A DNA stretch of 64,000 nt from Streptomyces sp. NBC_01803 (GTDB lineage Bacteria > Actinomycetota > Actinomycetes > Streptomycetales > Streptomycetaceae), in contig NZ_CP109073.1 of assembly GCF_035917415.1 (NCBI RefSeq), positions 558,001 to 622,000 on the forward strand, in the 5' to 3' direction. How positions within the stretch are numbered: the stretch's first letter is position 1; each line of letters starts with the position of its first letter. Both the position numbers and the translations under genes were made by a program. Positions 58,466 through 64,000 of the stretch are shown here, piece after piece. The notes under the pieces are model-generated. The model worked only from the letters and a program-made list of their open reading frames with translations. It did no database searches and was not told the origin of the DNA.

Positions 58466-61357
58466 CTAGCCGGCCGCCGCCCGGTGGGTGTCCGGCATTG
58501 ACAGCTCCGCGCGGGTCCGCACGCCGAGCTTCCGGAAAATCCGGGTGAGGTGCTGTTCGACCGTGCTGACCGTGATTCCCAGGCGCTCGGAAATCTGCCG
58601 ATTGGTGTGCCCGCGGGCGGCTAGTTCGGCCACGCGCCGTTCGGCGGCGGTCAGCAGACGCGCGGCGGCGTCCGCCCCCGGCCCCGGGGAGACCGCCGGG
58701 AAACGTCCCCACGCCGGCGGCCCGGACGCCGCGGCGGGCGCCGTCCGCAGTTCGGCGGCGAGCGGCAGCGCGCCGCTCCGCTCGGCCAGGTCGGCGGCCC
58801 GTTCCACCAGTGCCCGGGCCCGGGCCGGATGTCCCGCCCGCGCCTGCGCCTCGCCGAGGTCGGCGAGGGCGCCGGCGAGCTGAAGCCGGTCGCCGCTGGC
58901 CTCCAGGACCGCCACGGCCTTGGTGAGCAGCGCTGTCCGCTGGGCCGGGCGGCTGGCCGCCGCCAGCGTCCGGAGCGAGATCCCCCGGGTGCGGGACTGC
59001 TCCTCACCCGCGCGTACGAGCTGTTCCCGTGCCAGGGCGTATGCCTGTGCGGTGTCCCCCAGGGCACGCTGGGCCCGGGCGGCGCCGGAGCGCCAGGGGA
59101 TCAGCGCGGGCTGGTCGAAGCCCCACTGCCGCATCAGCGTGGCGCAGGTGGTGAAGTCGTCGAGGGCCGCGTGGGGTTGCGCCGTCTCCAGGTAGTAGTT
59201 GCCGCGGGCGTACAGGTAGTACAGGCCGAACCGGCTGCGGAACGTGCCCGGCGGCACCGGGATGTCCAGATAGCCGGCGGCGGCCTGGTGGTCGCCGACG
59301 TCGGTCGCCGCCTGGATCAGGTTGGCCAGCGGCCCCCCGACGCAGACGCCCCAGCTCTCCGCGGACAGCCGGGTCAGCGCCGTCTCGGCCAGTTCCCTGG
59401 CCCGCACCGGTTCGCCCTGGCGCAGGGCGATCCCGGCCCGCAGGGAGGAGAACTCCGCCACCCACAGCGGGACCCGGCGGTTCCTGGCCTCCTCCAGCCA
59501 GTGGTCGCACCAGTCGGCGGCGGCGGTGATCCGGTCCGCGAACAGCAGCGCCGACACCGCGCAGGTCAGCCACTCGTGCGTGTTCTTCCCCAGCAGCATG
59601 GCCCGCATCGCCGCCTCGGCGGCGGCGACGGCGTCCTGATCGGGCCCGTGCCGGAGCACCCGGGACAGCGCCGCCGCTCCGCGGGCGCGCGGATCGCCCG
59701 GCGCGGGGCCGCGGGGCCGCTCGCTCCGGGCCGGCCGGACCAGCCGCGGTCCGCCCGCCCCTTCAGGCCCGGCCGTCCGCGGCACCAGGGCCGGGTAGGT
59801 GGCGGAGAGCAGTTCCCGGGTGGCGCGCGCCTCCGCCGCCGTCACCGGGTCGTGCTCCGCGCCGCTCCGGCCGATGCGCTCGACGGCGTCGGCCGCTTCG
59901 TCGAAACAGCCGTGCCACATCAGGTACTTCGCGAGCATCAGGGCGTGCCGGTCCGGCAGGCGCCCGTCGCGCAGGGCGCCCGCCAGCTCTCCCAGGTGCC
60001 GGGCGCTGACCGACGGATTGAGCACCCAGGCCGTGCCGGCCAGCAGCGCCTTGAGGCGGAGGCGTTCGGCGTCGTCGTCACACGCGCGCAGCGCCGCTTC
60101 CAGACACGCCTGGGCCTCGGCGGGCCGGTTGGCGGCGAGCTGCCGCTCCGCGGCCTCGCGCAGCAGCGCCACGGCCCACGGCAGCGGGCCGGGCCCGGCG
60201 AAGGGGCCGACGGCGAGCAGGTGGCGGGCGATCGCGGTGGCGGGCGCCCCCTCCTCGTACAGCAGTTCCGCCGCCCGCCGGTGCAGCGCCGACCGCTCCG
60301 GGCCGGTGAGGCTGTCCAACGCGGCGGCACGGGCGACGGGGTGGCGCAACCGCCCGCCGTCGAGGAGACCGGCGCTGTCGAGCGCGTGCATCCCCCGGCG
60401 GAGCGTCGCCGCGTCGACCTCCGCGAGCCGCCCCACCGGGTGGGGCCCGTCGCCCCGGCCGCCGGGCGTGCCCTCGTCGAGGACAGCCAGAGCCTGTGCC
60501 AGGCGCAGCAGCGTCGGCAAGCCCCGGTGCAGACATCCGGCCACGGCGTCCCGGTATCCGTCGGCCACGACGAGTTCCGGCGCGGCGGCCCCGGGATCGT
60601 CGGCACGGTGGCCGCTGTCCGCCGCGAGGGCCCTGACGAACAGCGGGTTGCCGCCGCTGACGGCGTGACAGTCGGCGGCCAGCGTCCGGGCCGTGTCGGC
60701 ACCGAGCACCTCCGACAGCAGGGCGGTGACGCCCTGGCGGGAGAGCCGCCGCAGGGGGAGCCGGTGATAGCCGGGTTGGCGCAGCAGTTCCGCGTGCAGC
60801 CCCGGGTGGGCGGGCCGGGACAGGGTGCACTCGGTCATCACCAGGACGATCCGCGCCGCGGGCAGCCGCCGGGACAGCAGCAGCAGCCAGTGCGCGGACA
60901 GCGGGTCCGTGAACTGGACGTCGTCGACGCACAGCAGCAACGGGGTCCGCTCGGCGATCCGCGCCACCTCCGCGCACAGCCGGTGCAGGGCCGCCGCGGT
61001 GCCCGCGTCGAGGGGACGCGGGCCGAGCCCGGGCGCCGTGCCGTCCGGGTCGGCGGGCGGGCCGTTCAGCCGGTCCAGCAGCCCGGTGAGGGCGTCGCCG
61101 TCCCCGGGCCGGATCTCGGCCTGCCGGAACACCTGTCCCAGCACGCCGCCCCGCGATCGCCGCTCGGCCCACGAGCCGACGGCGCCGAGCACCAGGAATC
61201 CGTCCTCGGCCGCGCGCCGGCCGAGCTCCGTCAGCAGGGCCGTCTTGCCACAGCCGATCCCGCCCGTGATCAGGGCGGCGCCGCCACTGCCCCGGCCGCA
61301 CTTCGTAAGCATGTCCGACAGAGCCGAGAGTTCGTGCTCGCGCTCGACCAAGCACAT
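58466..61357 (-). CDS. LAL-type LuxR-family regulator (large ATP-binding)
   Basis: This 963-residue regulator starts at ATG 61357 (MCLVEREHEL). An N-terminal AAA-type ATPase has Walker A GGIGCGKTALLTELG (about 33-47) and Walker B PLLLCVDDVQF. A long helical TPR-like middle region follows. The C-terminal LuxR helix-turn-helix contains LTAAERRVAELAARGHTNRQ and RLGITVSTVEQHLTRIFRKL. LAL regulators commonly activate Streptomyces polyketide clusters. It lies directly upstream of the halogenase (94-base gap) on the same strand. It is the only pathway-type regulator within the visible part of the cluster and the likeliest activator. No TTA codon was noticed in it. Confidence 0.93.
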   Translation of the reverse strand: MCLVEREHELSALSDMLTKCGRGSGGAALITGGIGCGKTALLTELGRRAAEDGFLVLGAVGSWAERRSRGGVLGQVFRQAEIRPGDGDALTGLLDRLNGPPADPDGTAPGLGPRPLDAGTAAALHRLCAEVARIAERTPLLLCVDDVQFTDPLSAHWLLLLSRRLPAARIVLVMTECTLSRPAHPGLHAELLRQPGYHRLPLRRLSRQGVTALLSEVLGADTARTLAADCHAVSGGNPLFVRALAADSGHRADDPGAAAPELVVADGYRDAVAGCLHRGLPTLLRLAQALAVLDEGTPGGRGDGPHPVGRLAEVDAATLRRGMHALDSAGLLDGGRLRHPVARAAALDSLTGPERSALHRRAAELLYEEGAPATAIARHLLAVGPFAGPGPLPWAVALLREAAERQLAANRPAEAQACLEAALRACDDDAERLRLKALLAGTAWVLNPSVSARHLGELAGALRDGRLPDRHALMLAKYLMWHGCFDEAADAVERIGRSGAEHDPVTAAEARATRELLSATYPALVPRTAGPEGAGGPRLVRPARSERPRGPAPGDPRARGAAALSRVLRHGPDQDAVAAAEAAMRAMLLGKNTHEWLTCAVSALLFADRITAAADWCDHWLEEARNRRVPLWVAEFSSLRAGIALRQGEPVRARELAETALTRLSAESWGVCVGGPLANLIQAATDVGDHQAAAGYLDIPVPPGTFRSRFGLYYLYARGNYYLETAQPHAALDDFTTCATLMRQWGFDQPALIPWRSGAARAQRALGDTAQAYALAREQLVRAGEEQSRTRGISLRTLAAASRPAQRTALLTKAVAVLEASGDRLQLAGALADLGEAQARAGHPARARALVERAADLAERSGALPLAAELRTAPAAASGPPAWGRFPAVSPGPGADAAARLLTAAERRVAELAARGHTNRQISERLGITVSTVEQHLTRIFRKLGVRTRAELSMPDTHRAAAG

Positions 61358-61413
61358 GGTCCGCCTGCCCCCAAAATCCCGCCCATGGATGTCCTCGTGT
61401 CGCGGTCGTGCCG

Positions 61414-62679
61414 TCACGGCGACGACGCGTCGGCGTGTTCCCGCCGCGCGACCCGCTCTCCGTCGCCGCCCGCCCGGCCGGCTCCGTTCTGGATCCATGC
61501 CAGCAGGGGTCCCGTCATGACGGTGGTGACCACGGCCATGACGACCATCAGGGAGTACAGCGAGCTGTCCAGCAGCCCGAGATGAAGCCCGAGACCGAGA
61601 ATGACCAGCTCCGTCAGCCCGCGGGTGTTCATCAGCGTCGCCAGGGTCGCCGCCGAGCGGCTCTCCAGTCCCTGGGAGCGGGCCCCGAGGTAGGTGCCGC
61701 CGAACTTGCCGACCACGGCCACCAGCAGGATCAGCCCGAGCTCCAGGAGCTCGGCGCCGCCCAGGCCGTTCAGGTCGACCCCGAATCCGGCGACCACGAA
61801 GTAGACGGGCAGCAGCAGCGAGGTGAGGTGATCGGTGCGTTCGTGGATCTCGGCGCGCAGCGCCCGCGCGCCTTCCCTGGGCATCACCAGCCCGAAGAGG
61901 AACGCCCCGAAGATGTAATGCATCCCCATGGCCTCGGTCGCGGTGGCGGACAGCAGCGCGCCGATCATGACGACCGCGAATCTCCAGGGTGTGAACGGCC
62001 GGCCGGTGCCGCCGGGGGCGAGGAAGCCGCGCAGGAGGGGCCGCACCACGAACACCATCGCGACGAGGTAGGGAAGGGTGATGACGACCATCCAGTGCTC
62101 GTCGGCGCTGCCGCCGACCGAGGCGTTCATCGCGGCCAGGGCCGCCCAGGCCACCACGTCGACGATCGCCGCCGTGGCCAGCGCCAGGGCGCCGACCGCG
62201 GTTCTGCTCAGCCCCCGGTCGGTGAGGATACGGGCGAGGACCGGGAACGCGGTGACGGACACCGACAGACCGATGAAGATCACGAACGCGGCGCGATTGC
62301 CGCTCTCATGGCGCTGGAGCAGGAAGAACGCGAGGCCGATGCCGAGCAGGAAGGGCACGAGTGTCGAGCCGACGGCCGCCGCCGCGGTCACCCGGCCCTG
62401 TCCGCGCAGGGTGTCGCTTTCGATTTCCAGCCCGACCCCGAACATGAAGAGCGCGACACCGAGGTTGGCCATGGCGCTGAGCATCGGCCGTACGTCGGCC
62501 GGGAAGAGCGTGTCGCTCATGGCTCCGTTCAGGAGGGTCGGCCCGAGCAGCACGCCGGCGATGATCTCGCCCACGACCGGCGGCTGGTGGACACGGACCG
62601 CCAGATGGCCCAGACCGCGGGCCAGCAGAACGATGAGCGCGATATCGAGGAAGAATATCTGTACCTGATGGCTGGTCAT
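61414..62679 (-). CDS. CPA2-family cation/proton antiporter
   Basis: ATG 62679 (MTSHQVQIFFLDIALIVLLA) gives 421 residues with about 11-12 membrane helices. VVGEIIAGVLLGPTLL and the NTRGLTELVILGLGL stretch near the C-terminus are typical of KefB/NapA-like Na+(K+)/H+ exchangers. There is no C-terminal nucleotide-binding domain. The gene lies between the two halogenase genes, 57 bases from luxR. A self-protection or ion-homeostasis role in the cluster is possible, but such antiporters are not standard drug exporters. The placement is the only evidence for a link. Confidence 0.88.
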   Translation of the reverse strand: MTSHQVQIFFLDIALIVLLARGLGHLAVRVHQPPVVGEIIAGVLLGPTLLNGAMSDTLFPADVRPMLSAMANLGVALFMFGVGLEIESDTLRGQGRVTAAAAVGSTLVPFLLGIGLAFFLLQRHESGNRAAFVIFIGLSVSVTAFPVLARILTDRGLSRTAVGALALATAAIVDVVAWAALAAMNASVGGSADEHWMVVITLPYLVAMVFVVRPLLRGFLAPGGTGRPFTPWRFAVVMIGALLSATATEAMGMHYIFGAFLFGLVMPREGARALRAEIHERTDHLTSLLLPVYFVVAGFGVDLNGLGGAELLELGLILLVAVVGKFGGTYLGARSQGLESRSAATLATLMNTRGLTELVILGLGLHLGLLDSSLYSLMVVMAVVTTVMTGPLLAWIQNGAGRAGGDGERVARREHADASSP

Positions 62680-62779
62680 TTTGTTCCGGAGCCCCCGTCG
62701 TGATCCATTCTCCGCGTCACCCGGTCCGTCTGTACGGGCCGACCGCCACGACGGTGGGGCGGTCGGCACCTGTGTCAGA

Positions 62780-64000
62780 TCAGGACTGCGCGCTCTCGGG
62801 CTCCGGCACGTCGGAAATGAGGTCGTCCAGGTTGATATGGAACATCGGGTGCTTTCCGCTGAGGCCGGAGATCAGTGTGACGAAGTCCTCGGCGGGCTTG
62901 CGCTCGTGCTCCGGGTCGATCATTTCCTGGGCGAGGCCGAAATAGAACTCCTTGTACTTCGTGCGGTCGTAGAACCGCTCGACGAACTCACGGATCTCGT
63001 CGAAGAACGCCGAGTACGCGGTGGCGTACCGGTCGAGTGCCTTCTCCTCGATCTCCGGGTGCTGAATGATCTGGTCGACGATCTTCGCGAGCGTGCTGCC
63101 GGCGAGGCATGCCAGAGCGACGCCGGTGGAGAACAGGGGATCGACGAACGCGGCGGAGTCGCCCACCAGCACCCAGCCGTCACCGTAGAAGCGGTCGGAG
63201 TGGTAGGACCAGTCGCGCGCCGTGCGGAAACCGGCGCACTGACGGGCGTTGCGCAGCATGTGCTTGAGCTTCGTCGTCCGGTCCCGCTCGGAGGCGAACA
63301 GGTCCTCCAGGGAGGTCCCGGCGTCACCGGCGGTCTCGGACCGGGTGACGTAGCCGACGCTGATGTTGTTCTTGTCGATCGGGATCGCCCAGAACCAGCC
63401 GGTGTCGAGTCCCTCGATCAGGATGTTGGTGTACTCGTCGCCGGCCAGCCGCTCGCAGTTGTCGAAGTAGGTCCAGACGGCCACGTTGCGCAGCTCGTCG
63501 TGCCACTTGACGCCGGTGTACTTGCGGCTGAGCACCCGCGCCTGGCCGGAGGCGTCGATCACCAGGGCGGCGCGCGCCTCGTGCACGCCGTCCGTGCCGC
63601 GCAGGGTGTAACGCACGCCGGTGACCCGGCCGTCCACCTCGATGGCTTCCTTGACGGTCGCGTCCTCGATGATGAAGCAGCCCAGCTCCCGGGCCCGGTC
63701 CAGGATCAGGGCGTCCAGGTCGGCCCGGCGGGTGTGGAACGCGTACGGGTACTTGCCCTTGAGGAAGGCGAACTCCCAGGGGATCTGGTTGTTCCCCCAG
63801 ACGAGAGATCCGCCGTACTTCCGCTCGAAGCCCCGCTCGTCCATTCGCTCGATCAGGCCCAGCTCATCCATGGGTCGCATGAAAGCGGGAATGAGTGACT
63901 CACCAACGTGATACCGAGGGAATCGCTCCCGGTCGAGAACGAGAACACGGTGACCGCGCTTCGCGAGAAGCCCGGCCGTCGTCGCTCCGGCCGGACCTCC
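62780..64000 (-). CDS. Second FAD-dependent halogenase, N-terminus cut by right edge
   Basis: The frame is open to the right edge; 406 residues are visible, beginning within the flavin-binding loop (GGPAGATTAGLLAKRGHRVL). RERFPRYHVGESLIPAFMRP and the halogenase signature GWFWAIP followed by IDKNNISVGYV identify a CmlS/CndH-like FAD halogenase. The C-terminal part is helical. An in-frame ATG at 63880 is internal, not the start, because conserved sequence continues upstream of it. It is only distantly similar to the halogenase at 56732-58372. Two halogenases in one cluster suggest divided or sequential chlorinations, or a second pathway beginning beyond the window. Confidence 0.9.
   Translation of the reverse strand, partial: GGPAGATTAGLLAKRGHRVLVLDRERFPRYHVGESLIPAFMRPMDELGLIERMDERGFERKYGGSLVWGNNQIPWEFAFLKGKYPYAFHTRRADLDALILDRARELGCFIIEDATVKEAIEVDGRVTGVRYTLRGTDGVHEARAALVIDASGQARVLSRKYTGVKWHDELRNVAVWTYFDNCERLAGDEYTNILIEGLDTGWFWAIPIDKNNISVGYVTRSETAGDAGTSLEDLFASERDRTTKLKHMLRNARQCAGFRTARDWSYHSDRFYGDGWVLVGDSAAFVDPLFSTGVALACLAGSTLAKIVDQIIQHPEIEEKALDRYATAYSAFFDEIREFVERFYDRTKYKEFYFGLAQEMIDPEHERKPAEDFVTLISGLSGKHPMFHINLDDLISDVPEPESAQS

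Noticed and set aside
58829..61585. Plus-strand frame of 918 codons opposite luxR
   Set aside because: Shadow of the LAL regulator, whose Walker and helix-turn-helix motifs are intact on the minus strand.
62780..63880. ATG at 63880 as the true start of the second halogenase
   Set aside because: Conserved flavin-binding and halogenase sequence (GGPAGA, HVGESLIP) continues in frame upstream to the window edge.

Overview
This is high-GC DNA with dense GTGA/ATGA gene overlaps, GTG starts, very high third-position GC, an ergothioneine operon, an F420-type PPOX protein and modular type I PKS genes. That combination points to a Streptomyces or close relative. No rRNA, tRNA, CRISPR array, insertion sequence or phage gene was seen. 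The window cuts a gene at each end.

Layout. (1) 1-2.4 kb: an amino-acid permease cut by the left edge, divergent from an Lrp/AsnC regulator and a DapB-like reductase without the usual catalytic histidines. (2) 2.6-12.6 kb: a tightly overlapped eight-gene minus-strand operon (TIGR03084 protein, AtuA, two acyl-CoA dehydrogenases, both subunits of an acyl-CoA carboxylase, an enoyl-CoA hydratase-like protein, TetR). It looks like branched acyl-CoA or acyclic-terpene catabolism and is preceded by a 26-bp palindrome. (3) 12.7-16.8 kb: PPOX protein, bulb-lectin protein, LysR, VOC protein and about 0.9 kb without a convincing gene. (4) 16.8-23.2 kb: a LacI regulator and a divergent alpha-glucoside ABC transporter plus GH13 glucosidase operon, with three copies of one operator-like palindrome. 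(5) 23.4-27.7 kb: ergothioneine genes egtA, egtB and an in-frame egtC-egtD fusion. (6) 27.9-35.5 kb: an ECF sigma factor with zinc-binding anti-sigma factor, korA/korB, and a branched-chain 2-oxoacid dehydrogenase (E1 alpha, E1 beta, E2). (7) 35.5-64 kb: a halogenated-polyketide cluster read right to left.

The polyketide cluster has three PKS proteins with four modules: KS-AT-DH-ER-KR-ACP; KS-KR-ACP plus KS-AT-DH-KR-ACP; and KS-ACP. Modules 2 and 4 have no AT. A halogenase precedes the PKS genes and a type II thioesterase follows them. From memory, and not checked here, this is the architecture published for neocarzilin (a trichloromethyl dienone) in Streptomyces carzinostaticus. The module content predicts the same skeleton: acetyl + methylmalonyl (fully reduced) + malonyl (ene) + malonyl (ene) + malonyl (keto, then loss of CO2). 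Around this core lie a second FAD-dependent halogenase, a flavin reductase, a degenerate adenylating-enzyme homologue, a LAL-type LuxR regulator and a cation/proton antiporter.

As inferred, the PKS builds the branched dienyl beta-keto acyl chain, the flavin reductase feeds FADH2 to the halogenase(s), the type II thioesterase helps release and decarboxylation, and LuxR controls expression. The adjacent bkd genes could be housekeeping or could supply a 2-methylbutyryl starter.
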